In this document: one piece after another, positions 6,954 through 14,772 of the stretch
Layout: every line of letters starts with the position of its first letter
How positions within the stretch are numbered: the stretch's first letter is position 1
Assembly (NCBI GenBank): GCA_031289145.1
Contig: JAITQA010000061.1
Coordinates: 1 to 41,286, forward strand
DNA from: Dysgonamonadaceae bacterium
GTDB lineage: Bacteria; Bacteroidota; Bacteroidia; Bacteroidales; Azobacteroidaceae
Reading direction: 5' to 3'
Length of the DNA: 41,286 nt
Translations under genes and position numbers: made by a program
The notes under the pieces: model-generated
Told to the model about the DNA's origin: nothing
What the model saw: the letters and a program-made list of their open reading frames with translations, nothing else
Databases searched by the model: none

Positions 6954-9900
6954 ATGCAATTCAATAGTAAGACACCGAAGCAATCATTAAGTCTCGCTTT
7001 TCTCAAACAAAAGCCCGATAGACAAGAAATTGAACTTTTTAAAAAAGAGTTTATTGCCTTGTTAAACAAAATCAATGAAAGGGAAACGGAAGAGTTTCAC
7101 AAAAACCTGATAACCGATTTTCTGAACTCAGTTTATTATAAAGATAAACAGTATATTAACACCAAAGGTCGCACGGATTTGGTCATTCACAATGAGAAAA
7201 ATCCGGATACTCCGGTCGGAGTGCTTATTGAAGTGAAAAGTCCTGTGAATAAGACCGAAATGGTCAACAAAGAGAATCTGAATGTCAAATCGTTTCAGGA
7301 GTTGGTACTGTATTATCTGCGGGAAAGAAAGACCGGAAAGAATTTTGAACTCCGCAACCTGATTGTTACCAATATTTACGAATGGTTTGTGTTTGACGCA
7401 CAGGATTTTGAAAAATTGTTTTATCAAGACAACAAATTACTCAAACATTTCGAGGAATTTCAAGCAAAAAAACTGGCAGGGAAGGAAACCGATTTTTTCT
7501 ATAAAGAAATTGCATCGCCCGTAATTGCAAAAATCCAATCCGAAATACCTTATACTCATTTCGATATTCGCGATTATGATAAAATTCTCCGCAATGCCGA
7601 TAAAGAGGACGACAGAAAATTGATAGCGCTATACAAATTTCTCTCGCCTGTTCATTTGCTGAAACAGCCTTTTTCCAACGACAGTAACCAATTGAACAAA
7701 GAATTTTATACCGAATTACTGCACATTCTCGGTCTGGAAGAGATAAAACAAGACAACAGGAAACTGATTGTCCGTAAAAAAGAAAAAGAACGCGACGGCG
7801 GCTCAATTATCGAAAATGCGATTGAACGGATTGAAGTCAAAAGCAAATTGGACAATCTTCATGCAAGTCAATATGGCGATACAAAAGAGGAACAGTTGTT
7901 TGGGGTGGCATTGGATTTGGCGATTACGTGGATTAATCGTGTTTTGTTTCTGAAGTTATTGGAATCGCAAATTGTTAAATATCACAATGGCAATAAGGAA
8001 TATGCTTTCCTGTCGCCCGAAAAACTAAAGGATTATAATGATTTGGACAGCCTCTTTTTTTCGGTTTTAGCGCTCAAAGAGGACGAAAGAAAAGAGGGGG
8101 TGAAAGCCAAATTTGCACATGTTCCTTATCTTAACAGTTCGCTGTTTGAAATAACCGGAATGGAAGACAAAACGATATGTATCGATAGTTTGCAAGATAA
8201 TATCCCGATGGCATTGTATTCCAAATCGGTATTGTTTACCCGTAGAGACAAGGCATGCCTTGTCTCTACAATGCGCCCCTTGGAATATCTGCTGCGCTTT
8301 TTGGACGCCTACGATTTCAGCAGCGAGGGTATGGAAGATATTCAGGAAGAAAATAAATCGCTCATATCTTCTTCTGTATTGGGACTTATATTTGAAAAAA
8401 TCAATGGTTACAAAGACGGTTCGTTCTTTACGCCGTGTTTCATCACCATGTATATGTGTCGTGAAACAATTTTGCAGACCGTGATTCAAAAATTCAATGA
8501 ATATAAAACATGGAACTGTCAATCTATTAACGATTTGTACAACAAAATAGAGGACATTGGCGAAGCGAATCAGATTTTCAATACCATTCGTATCTGCGAC
8601 CCGGCTGTGGGTTCGGGACATTTTTTGGTGTCGGCGCTCAACGAAATGATACGCATAAAATCGGAGTTAGGAATTTTGACGGATAAATCGGGAAAAAGGT
8701 TGAAAGACTGTCGAATCATCATTGAAAATGACGAACTGATTGTGACCGACCGGGAAGGAAATTTTTTCAGTTACAATCCGAAAGACCGGGAGAGTCAGCG
8801 GGTACAGGAAACGCTTTTTCATGAAAAACAAACCATCATCGAAAATTGCCTTTTCGGTGTGGATATAAATCCCAATTCAGTGAAAATATGCCAATTGCGT
8901 TTGTGGATTGAATTGTTGAAAAATGCGTACTATATCAATTACGAATTACCAATTACCAATTACGAAAAAAACAGGCAATTGCAAACGCTGCCCAATATTG
9001 ATATAAACATAAAGTGCGGCAATTCGCTGATTAGCCGCTTTGACCTTTACGGCAATTATGCCGCTTTGCCGCATGCGGTACAACAAAAACTGAGGCTTGC
9101 TACGCGACAGTATAAAGACCAGGTAATCCTTTACAAATGTATGAACGATAAGGCAACCAAAAAGTTGACCCGTGAGCGTATCAGCCAAATTAAGGAAACT
9201 TTTTGCCATATCAATAACCCTGCCGATGCGGATTACCGAAAATGGGAAGAAGCAAAAAATAAAGCCACTACACATTTCACGTCCTTGCGTTTCGATGAAG
9301 ACAAAGCGGTGTGGAACAATCAACTCGAACAATTACAGGCGGATGAAACCCGTTTGCGCGAAAAGTATGAGCAAAAGATAAAAACGTTCTATGCCAATGC
9401 TTTTGAATGGAGTTTCGAGTTTCCCGAAGCGCTGGATGAAGACGGTAATTTTGTTGGCTTTGATGCGGTGATTGGGAATCCGCCGTATATGAGGGTTCAA
9501 ACTATAAGAGATTCATATCCTCAAATAGCTGACGGGTATGAAAAAATGTATAAATCGGCAACAGGTTCTTATGATATTTATGCCTTGTTTGTAGAAAAAA
9601 CAATGTCGCTAATAAAAGAAAATGGTTTAGTCAACTTTATTATGCCCGTGAAATGGACAAATGCAACTTTTGGAAAAGGTTTAAGGTCTGTATTGTCACA
9701 GAATAAAGCTATAAACAAGATTATAAATTTTGGTTCTTATCAGGTGTTTGATGCCTCAACTTATACCGGATTGCAATGGTTTCAAAAGAAAAGTAATATT
9801 CTTCGTTATTTAGAGTTGAATGAAGAGTTTAAGGCAAACGAGCAATTAGGAAAATATTTAAACTCTATAACAGATGATGATTTTCATAAGATACAAACAA

Positions 9901-10820
9901 ATACATTAACAGAATCAACTTGGACATTGTCCAATAGTGAAATAATGGCTATCCTGGGCAAGTTGAATAAACAACCGCGTCGGATTAGTGATATTTTTGA
10001 TAAAATATTTCAGGGTTTAGCAACGAGTAAAGATGATGTTTATTTTTTATACGATTGTAAAATTGAAGAAACGCATGTAACAGGGTATTCCAAACAATTA
10101 TCTGAATTTGTGAAAATTGAAAAGGGATTAGTCAAACCATTATTAAAAGGGGAAGATGTTCACCGTTACGAAACCATTACAACAGACAGAGTGGTTATTT
10201 TCCCATATAAAACAGAAAACGGCACAGCAGAATTGTATAAAGAAGAAGAAATCAAGGAAAAATTTCCATTAGGCTATTCCTATTTGAAGCAATGTGAAGG
10301 AGTTTTGAGGGGACGTGAAAAAGGGAGGTTTAATGTGGACGGAGAATGGTTTCAATATGGTAGAAAACAGGGAATTAGTTTTGCGGAAAAAGAAAAATTA
10401 GTTGCTCCAGAAATTTCGAAAGGTGGAAATTTCTCGTACGATAAAAACGGTCAATTTTATTCTACCACTAAAATTTATGGATACATTAAAAAAGACAATA
10501 CAATAAGTTATGAGTTTTTGTTAGGGTTGTTAAATTCTCAATTAATTTGGTTTTTTATACAAAATACAGGATATGTTTTGCGTGGTGGCTATTATACTTT
10601 CAAAACCAATTACATAGAACCATTCCCTGTGCCTGCAATTATCCCTTTAACTTTACATAATAATATTGAAGATTTAGTAAAGGAAATAATGAAAGATAAA
10701 TGCAAAAAATCTGATAATGAAACATTTGCAAAAGAAAAAGAAATTGACAATTTAGTATATTCTTTATATAATTTAAGTCAAGACGAAATAAATATAATCG
10801 ACACTTTTAATCATATATAA
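6954..10820 (+). CDS. Type IIG restriction-modification enzyme (nuclease + Eco57I-like adenine methylase + specificity domain)
   Basis: A single-chain enzyme of 1288 residues expected to methylate adenine in its own target and cut unmodified DNA nearby. N-terminal nuclease: GRTDLVIH (D75) and LIEVKS (E93-x-K95) form a PD-(D/E)xK site. A helical linker follows. The N6-adenine methylase has motif I DPAVGSGHF (from 549) and motif IV NPPY (842-845). From ~860 the TaqI/Eco57I-like specificity domain follows (FQGLATSKDDVYFL, KLVAPEISKGGNFSYD, IEPFPVPAI). Two repeat-derived inserts fall in surface loops: a 28-bp palindrome near residues 430-439 and a 7-bp tandem array near 662-671. Bases after ~9490 are visibly more A+T-rich than the first 2.5 kb, suggesting separate acquisition of the specificity part. 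Residues 1164-1172 are encoded by a 25-bp sequence repeated in inverted orientation downstream. Recognition sequence unknown. Confidence 0.93.
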   Translation: MQFNSKTPKQSLSLAFLKQKPDRQEIELFKKEFIALLNKINERETEEFHKNLITDFLNSVYYKDKQYINTKGRTDLVIHNEKNPDTPVGVLIEVKSPVNKTEMVNKENLNVKSFQELVLYYLRERKTGKNFELRNLIVTNIYEWFVFDAQDFEKLFYQDNKLLKHFEEFQAKKLAGKETDFFYKEIASPVIAKIQSEIPYTHFDIRDYDKILRNADKEDDRKLIALYKFLSPVHLLKQPFSNDSNQLNKEFYTELLHILGLEEIKQDNRKLIVRKKEKERDGGSIIENAIERIEVKSKLDNLHASQYGDTKEEQLFGVALDLAITWINRVLFLKLLESQIVKYHNGNKEYAFLSPEKLKDYNDLDSLFFSVLALKEDERKEGVKAKFAHVPYLNSSLFEITGMEDKTICIDSLQDNIPMALYSKSVLFTRRDKACLVSTMRPLEYLLRFLDAYDFSSEGMEDIQEENKSLISSSVLGLIFEKINGYKDGSFFTPCFITMYMCRETILQTVIQKFNEYKTWNCQSINDLYNKIEDIGEANQIFNTIRICDPAVGSGHFLVSALNEMIRIKSELGILTDKSGKRLKDCRIIIENDELIVTDREGNFFSYNPKDRESQRVQETLFHEKQTIIENCLFGVDINPNSVKICQLRLWIELLKNAYYINYELPITNYEKNRQLQTLPNIDINIKCGNSLISRFDLYGNYAALPHAVQQKLRLATRQYKDQVILYKCMNDKATKKLTRERISQIKETFCHINNPADADYRKWEEAKNKATTHFTSLRFDEDKAVWNNQLEQLQADETRLREKYEQKIKTFYANAFEWSFEFPEALDEDGNFVGFDAVIGNPPYMRVQTIRDSYPQIADGYEKMYKSATGSYDIYALFVEKTMSLIKENGLVNFIMPVKWTNATFGKGLRSVLSQNKAINKIINFGSYQVFDASTYTGLQWFQKKSNILRYLELNEEFKANEQLGKYLNSITDDDFHKIQTNTLTESTWTLSNSEIMAILGKLNKQPRRISDIFDKIFQGLATSKDDVYFLYDCKIEETHVTGYSKQLSEFVKIEKGLVKPLLKGEDVHRYETITTDRVVIFPYKTENGTAELYKEEEIKEKFPLGYSYLKQCEGVLRGREKGRFNVDGEWFQYGRKQGISFAEKEKLVAPEISKGGNFSYDKNGQFYSTTKIYGYIKKDNTISYEFLLGLLNSQLIWFFIQNTGYVLRGGYYTFKTNYIEPFPVPAIIPLTLHNNIEDLVKEIMKDKCKKSDNETFAKEKEIDNLVYSLYNLSQDEINIIDTFNHI
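8242..8269. repeat. 28-bp perfect palindrome inside the type IIG coding sequence
   Basis: The sequence reads the same on both strands, with outer arms GTAGAGACAAGG and centre CATG. It encodes the segment RRDKACLVST of the enzyme, in the linker between nuclease and methylase, just before LEYLLRFLDAYDF. The frame is kept. The sequence resembles palindromic elements with GTAGAGAC/GTCTCTAC ends that I recall as dispersed repeats in cyanobacteria and Bacteroidota; that link is from memory, not a search. Confidence 0.85.
8937..8964 (+). repeat. Four tandem 7-bp units inside the type IIG coding sequence
   Basis: Units in order: AATTACG, AATTACC, AATTACC, AATTACG. They encode NYELPITNYE between the methylase-domain segment LLKNAYY and the segment LQTLPNIDINIKCGNSL. 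Because the unit is not a multiple of three, gain or loss of one unit would shift the frame. The copies are few and imperfect, so slippage should be slow. Confidence 0.8.
10444..10468 (+). repeat. 25-bp inverted repeat, left copy (candidate inversion site)
   Basis: This 25-base sequence starts AAAACGGTCAATTT and ends TTCTACCAC. It is identical, in reverse orientation, to 11188-11212. It encodes NGQFYSTT (1165-1172) of the type IIG enzyme. Both copies start at the second base of a codon in their own reading frame, so exchange keeps the frame. The element has weak dyad ends (GGT...ACC around a 12-base centre), roughly the size of a serine-invertase site. Confidence 0.88.
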
Positions 10821-10841
10821 TTGAATATCAATAACATTTAA

Positions 10842-11321
10842 TTATTTGCATTTTTCTATTATTTTAATATCTTCATTAGATAAATCATACAAATCATATA
10901 CAATTTGATTGATATTCTTTTCCATATCAAAACAATTTGACAATAGATTTAATCTTTTCACTTCCATTATTTTATCAACTAATTCTACAAGAATATTTTC
11001 TGTGTTTTTAGGTATAGTTGGTATAGGAAATGAGTTTATATAATTTGGTTTAAATCTGAAATACCCATTAGCTAATGTTGTGCCTGTATTAGCCAAATAC
11101 CACCATAGTAAATTAGAATTTAGGAGAGCAATTAGGCATTTATAGCTTTCCGCTATCTCCGTTTTTTTGATATATCCGTAAATTGTGGTGGTAGAATAAA
11201 ATTGACCGTTTTGGTCGTAGGCGAAGTTCCCTCCACGGGAAATTTCAGGAGCTATAAGTTTTTCATTATCAAATAACAAAAGGTTTTTTGGGTAAATATA
11301 TTTATACCAAAAGCAGTCCAA
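10842..11321 (-). pseudogene. Silent inverted cassette: alternative C-terminal target-recognition segment
   Basis: This leftward frame encodes a second version of the type IIG C terminus. KLIAPEISRGGNFAYDQNG parallels KLVAPEISKGGNFSYDKNG of the active gene. YSTTTIYGYIKK, FRFKPNYINSFPIP and IVYDLYDLSNEDIKII also match their counterparts in order. The only in-frame start is TTG 11321; the frame is open further up to 11363, with no ATG and no recognisable promoter, so it is probably unexpressed as it stands. After the 25-bp repeat it supplies 114 residues, against 116 in the active gene. The stops of the two converging frames are 21 bases apart. I read it as a storage cassette brought into use by inversion, not as a dead gene. 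Confidence 0.85.
11188..11212 (-). repeat. 25-bp inverted repeat, right copy (candidate inversion site)
   Basis: Exact reverse complement of 10444-10468. It lies in the silent cassette at codons 37-45 counted from the TTG. Together the two copies bound a 769-bp segment containing both alternative C termini in opposite directions. Sequence around both copies is also similar, but with many third-position differences, so the perfect 25-base match stands out and suggests recent or recurring exchange. Confidence 0.88.
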
Positions 11322-11364
11322 AGTTAATCTCCTTTTATAAAAGCCTGAGTTTGATTTTTTAGGC

Positions 11365-11372
11365 TACTTTTG
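11365..11372 (+). promoter_or_regulatory. -7 promoter element for the serine recombinase
   Basis: TACTTTTG matches TAnnTTTG. The predicted start of transcription is only about six bases before the ATG at 11385, giving an almost leaderless mRNA. No TTTG lies 19 bases upstream. The element is outside the invertible segment, so expression would not depend on its orientation. Confidence 0.45.
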
Positions 11373-11384
11373 CATTAAAAAATC

Positions 11385-11990
11385 ATGACGTACGGTTATT
11401 TAAGAGTAAGTACAGATGAGCAAGATGCTCAAAATCAGACATTAGGTATAAAATCCAAAGCAGAACAATTGGGCGTTTCTGTTTCAACTTGGGTAGAAGA
11501 TAGTGGTATTTCAGGGACAAAAGAACCGGAAAACAGAAAACTTGGAATTATTCTTAAAGAAATGAAAGAAGGAGATATTATCATCGCTTCCGAATTATCG
11601 CGTTTGGGTAGAAAAACATTTATGGTAATGAGAATTTTGGAGCTTTGCATGAAGAATGGAGTGAAAGTCTATACCGTAAAAGACGGCTATGAACTGGGAG
11701 ATAATATACAAAGCAAAGTCCTTGCTTTTGCCTTTGGACTTGCCGCTGAAATTGAAAGAGATATGATTTCGCAACGTACAAAAGAAGCACTTGCCCGAAA
11801 AAAAGCAGAAGGTGTTATTCTGGGGCGTCCGAAAGGCAGTAAAGCTAAAAAAAACAAACTGACAGACCATAAACAACAAATTATAACTATGTTAAAAAAA
11901 GGCGTTTCACAAAATACAATAGCTCGCACATTAGGTGTTCATCGGCACACTGTAAATGCTTTTGTAAAAGAAAATCTTCAATTATTGTAA
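11385..11990 (+). CDS. Serine site-specific recombinase (resolvase/invertase family)
   Basis: A 201-residue small serine recombinase that would cut and rejoin DNA at short paired sites through a 5'-phosphoserine link. Residues 1-140 form the catalytic domain: YGYLRVSTDEQ with nucleophile S9, ASELSRLGR (the usual SRLxR motif) and the long E-helix region AEIERDMISQRTKEAL. Residues ~143-150 (ILGRPKGS) are the usual arm entering the minor groove. Residues ~155-197 (ITMLKKGVSQNTIARTLGVHRHTV) are a helix-turn-helix DNA-binding domain. Length matches DNA invertases such as Hin/Gin and Bacteroides Mpi, not large serine integrases. It lies 64 bases from the silent cassette, which makes inversion of the type IIG segment its likely job; it could also act elsewhere in the genome. 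Confidence 0.92.
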   Translation: MTYGYLRVSTDEQDAQNQTLGIKSKAEQLGVSVSTWVEDSGISGTKEPENRKLGIILKEMKEGDIIIASELSRLGRKTFMVMRILELCMKNGVKVYTVKDGYELGDNIQSKVLAFAFGLAAEIERDMISQRTKEALARKKAEGVILGRPKGSKAKKNKLTDHKQQIITMLKKGVSQNTIARTLGVHRHTVNAFVKENLQLL

Positions 11991-12031
11991 GGAAATGAGG
12001 AGAAACGTTTACCATTGAATTGGTATAAATT

Positions 12032-12309
12032 TTAAAACGCTACCAATTCGTAATTTGTACTTCGTCCGCCTTGCAGTTCCTGCCGCAAAATGCCTTTTTC
12101 TATTAAATCCTTGATGTCTCGCAAGGCTGTATCGGGAGAACATTTTGCTATTTTCGCCCATTTCCATCGTCAAACGGGTGGATAATAATAAACCAAAAAT
12201 GAGCAATAGCGGCTTTCAATACAGGGTCTGCCTTTGTGTCGCTACTTTCCAAGTAAAATGAGGCCATTCCCCGTAATTTTGCGGAGAATAGATAAAATAT
12301 TCTCCGCAT
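12032..12309 (-). pseudogene. Fic family protein remnant with internal deletion
   Basis: Read leftward from 12309, one frame gives LKAAIAHFWFIIIHPFDDGNGR, which contains the Fic AMP-transferase motif HPFxDGNGR. It stops two codons after the motif. A different frame then encodes AKIAKCSPDTALRDIKDLI followed by GGRSTNYELVAF and a stop at 12032, the winged-helix C terminus typical of longer Fic proteins. About 100 residues normally lie between these parts, so an internal deletion with a frame change joined them. The N-terminal half is also missing. The gene cannot make an active enzyme. It marks the right side of the accessory island. Confidence 0.75.
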
Positions 12310-12346
12310 GTCTTTATTTTTTTTACATAAATTCATAATATTTGTA

Positions 12347-12377
12347 TTTGAAATCAAAAAAAAATACTTTACTTTTG
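12347..12377 (+). promoter_or_regulatory. Promoter for the HxlR regulator (-33 TTTG, -7 TACTTTTG)
   Basis: TTTG at 12347-12350 and TACTTTTG at 12370-12377 are separated by exactly 19 bases, a full match to the Bacteroidota primary sigma promoter. Transcription would begin near 12384. Confidence 0.7.
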
Positions 12378-12421
12378 TATAACAAAGGTGATTATTCGTA
12401 ATGTTGATTTTTAGAAAAACT

Positions 12422-12766
12422 ATGAAAACTTTTTTAGCGGTCGGAGATTGCCCGGTACGAAATATTCTCAGTCGACTTGGCGACAAATGGTCGCTGTTAG
12501 TGCTTATCTCATTAAGTGTAAATGGAACGTTGCGTTTTAGCGATATTCGAAAATCTATTGGAGACATTTCCCAACGAATGTTGGCGATAACATTGCGTTC
12601 ATTAGAGGCCGACGGCTTAGTCAGCCGGACCGTTTATGCTGAAGTGCCTCCGAAAGTTGAATATTGCCTGACCAAAATGGGAGAAGAACTGCTCCCGCAT
12701 ATTCAAAACCTTGTGGGTTGGGCAGTTGCAAATACACCAAATATTATTGAATCAAGGCAAAAATAA
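12422..12766 (+). CDS. HxlR family transcriptional regulator
   Basis: A 114-residue winged-helix DNA-binding protein. CPVRNILSRLGDKWSLLVL is the conserved N-terminal helix with the cysteine typical of HxlR proteins. It is followed by LRFSDIRKSIGDISQRMLAITLRSLEADGLV (recognition helix region) and the wing (YAEVPPKVEYCLTKMGEELL). These regulators often sense electrophiles or redox state through the cysteine. ATG 12422 begins MKTFLAVGDCPVRN, a typical family start; ATG 12401 in the same frame would add seven residues and is possible with the mapped promoter. The target is unknown; no co-directed partner gene is adjacent. It converges on the response regulator 22 bases downstream. Confidence 0.87.
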   Translation: MKTFLAVGDCPVRNILSRLGDKWSLLVLISLSVNGTLRFSDIRKSIGDISQRMLAITLRSLEADGLVSRTVYAEVPPKVEYCLTKMGEELLPHIQNLVGWAVANTPNIIESRQK

Positions 12767-12788
12767 CAATAGCGTTGAAAATGTATGC

Positions 12789-13478
12789 TCAATTAACATT
12801 CAAAATAAGCCCGGCTCCCCGGATATTGTTGATACTGACAGCGCTATCTTTTGATAAATACGCTCTTAATTTGGTAATGAAGACATCTAAACTTCTGGAA
12901 GAGGCGATATTGTCTGTTTTCCAAAAATGCATCAAAATATCTTTCCTGTTTAATACTTCGCCTTTATCTTTAATGAACAGTTCCAAAATTTGTGATTCCC
13001 GGACGGTTAGTTTTTGAATTGCCGAATCATACGCCAAAAGGTTCTTTTGAGGCGTGAATATATATTTACCTATTTGATACGAAGACCTTTCTAATCGTAA
13101 CTTTTTGTCGCTTTTCAAATGCATAAGCGATTGAATATGTGCATCCAATTCTTCCGGCGAAAAGGGCTTCTTTATATAATTATTTCCACCTGCGCCATAA
13201 CCGGCCATCACATCTTTGGAAGAAATTTTCGCCGTAGCAAATATTATGGGGATTTCCGTGTCGGTTTGTCGTATCTTCTTTACCATGTCCCATCCGTTCA
13301 AAACAGGCATTTCGATATCCGAAACGATAATGTCCGGTTGAACGGTTTCCAACATAGAAAATCCCTCTTCTCCATTTGTCGCAACACTTACTTCGTAATC
13401 ACCCACAATTTCTTCGAGGCTGCTTTTTATGATATAGCTCAAATTTGTGTCATCTTCAATCAGTAATAATTTTATCAT
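12789..13478 (-). CDS. Response regulator, OmpR/PhoB type
   Basis: A 229-residue two-component regulator. The receiver domain (1-~115) has the acidic pocket (E8, D9, D10), phosphorylation site D54 in IIVSDIEMP, and K104 in YIKKPF. The C-terminal winged helix (~130-228) holds QKLTVRESQILELFIKD, SRSLDVFITKLRAYLS and the wing IRGAGLILNV, like RprY-type regulators of Bacteroides. No histidine kinase gene is next to it, so its partner is elsewhere. It lies 28 bases after rarA on the same strand and may be the last gene of the exporter-rarA unit, though it could have its own promoter. Confidence 0.9.
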   Translation of the reverse strand: MIKLLLIEDDTNLSYIIKSSLEEIVGDYEVSVATNGEEGFSMLETVQPDIIVSDIEMPVLNGWDMVKKIRQTDTEIPIIFATAKISSKDVMAGYGAGGNNYIKKPFSPEELDAHIQSLMHLKSDKKLRLERSSYQIGKYIFTPQKNLLAYDSAIQKLTVRESQILELFIKDKGEVLNRKDILMHFWKTDNIASSRSLDVFITKLRAYLSKDSAVSINNIRGAGLILNVN

Positions 13479-13506
13479 TGTATGATAGATTAAAATTTAG
13501 TCTGTA

Positions 13507-14772
13507 TTACAGTTTGCCTTTCAGTTTCCTGATATGTTCTTGAATTTTCGCTTCCTGTGCATTGTTTTGAGGGAACCAGAATTGTTTATCCTTTATTTCT
13601 TCCGGTAGATAGTCCTGTTCCACATAATTACCTTCGTAGTTGTGGGCGTATTTGTAATCTTTGCCGTAATTCAGGTTTTTCATCAACCGGGTTGGGGCAT
13701 TCCGAAGGTGTAAGGGGATGGGAAGGTTTCCGGATTGGTTCACTTCCGCCAAAGCGTTTTCTATGGCCATGTAAGTCGAATTGCTTTTGGGACTGGTTGC
13801 CAGATAGACGGTTGTTTCGGCGAGGATTATCCGTCCTTCCGGCCAGCCGATTTTTGTCAGGGCGTCGAAACAGGCGTTAGCCAGCAGCAGGGCGTTCGGA
13901 TTGGCTAAGCCAATATCTTCTGCAGCAGAAATGACCAAGCGGCGGGCGATGAATTTAGGGTCTTCTCCTCCGGCTACCATGCGGGCCAGCCAGTAAATAG
14001 CGCCGTTGGGATCACTTCCCCGAATGGATTTGATAAAGGCGGAAATGATGTCGTAATGCATTTCACCGTCTTTGTCGTACGCCACCGGATTTTCCTGCAG
14101 GCGGTCGATTACTTTTTCGTCGGTGATGACAATTTCTTCCCCTTCTTCCGCTTCAATAACCAATTCCAATATATTGAGCAATTTTCGCGCATCTCCGCCT
14201 GCAAACCGTAACAGGGCGCTTGTTTCCTGAATCTTTATTTTTTTCTTTTTCAATTCGGGGTCTTCACTCAAGGCTTTGTCTATCAGCGCAAGCAAATCGT
14301 TTTCGTCTAAACTTTTCAGTACATAAACCTGACAGCGAGAGAGTAGGGGACGGATGACTTCGAAAGACGGGTTTTCGGTTGTGGCGCCAATTAGCGTAAT
14401 GGTACCGTTTTCAACGGCAGCCAACAGGGAATCTTGCTGCGACTTACTGAAACGATGGATTTCATCAATAAAAAGGATAGGCCTTCGCTGGTTGAAAAAA
14501 TTGTTTGATTTGACTTTGTCAAATATTTCCCGGACATCTTTCACGCCGGAATTAACAGCGCTCAGCGTGAAAAAAGGAATATCCAACTGCTTGGAAATAA
14601 TCTTGGCCAAAGTCGTTTTTCCTACGCCCGGAGGCCCCCAAAGAATGAAAGACGGTACATGGCCGGAATCAATCATTTTCCGGAGCACACTGTTTTTCCC
14701 GACCAAGTGTTTTTGTCCTGCATAATCGTCTAAAGACTGCGGACGCATGCGTTCTGCTAATGGTTGATTCAT
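13507..14772 (-). CDS. rarA: Replication-associated recombination protein A (AAA+ ATPase)
   Basis: A 421-residue AAA+ ATPase related to clamp loaders, acting at stalled replication forks (RarA/MgsA, WRNIP1 family). Motifs: MNQPLAERMRPQSLDDYAGQ at the N terminus, Walker A GPPGVGKT (46-53), Walker B LFIDEIHRF, sensor 1 GATTENPSF, and the C-terminal tetramerisation part (YWLARMVAGGEDPKFIARRL). The frame is open upstream to 14976, but ATG 14772 gives the canonical N terminus and overlaps the stop of the permease gene by four bases (ATGA), so translation is coupled to the exporter operon. The pairing with an exporter has no obvious functional meaning. Confidence 0.95.
   Translation of the reverse strand: MNQPLAERMRPQSLDDYAGQKHLVGKNSVLRKMIDSGHVPSFILWGPPGVGKTTLAKIISKQLDIPFFTLSAVNSGVKDVREIFDKVKSNNFFNQRRPILFIDEIHRFSKSQQDSLLAAVENGTITLIGATTENPSFEVIRPLLSRCQVYVLKSLDENDLLALIDKALSEDPELKKKKIKIQETSALLRFAGGDARKLLNILELVIEAEEGEEIVITDEKVIDRLQENPVAYDKDGEMHYDIISAFIKSIRGSDPNGAIYWLARMVAGGEDPKFIARRLVISAAEDIGLANPNALLLANACFDALTKIGWPEGRIILAETTVYLATSPKSNSTYMAIENALAEVNQSGNLPIPLHLRNAPTRLMKNLNYGKDYKYAHNYEGNYVEQDYLPEEIKDKQFWFPQNNAQEAKIQEHIRKLKGKL

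Noticed and set aside
8937-8964. CRISPR-like array
   Set aside because: Units are only seven bases with no spacers; no CRISPR array or cas gene was seen anywhere in the window.
10842-11321. A free-standing gene with TTG start
   Set aside because: It has no ATG, no promoter, a frame open beyond the TTG, and matches only the last part of the neighbouring enzyme; a silent cassette explains it better.
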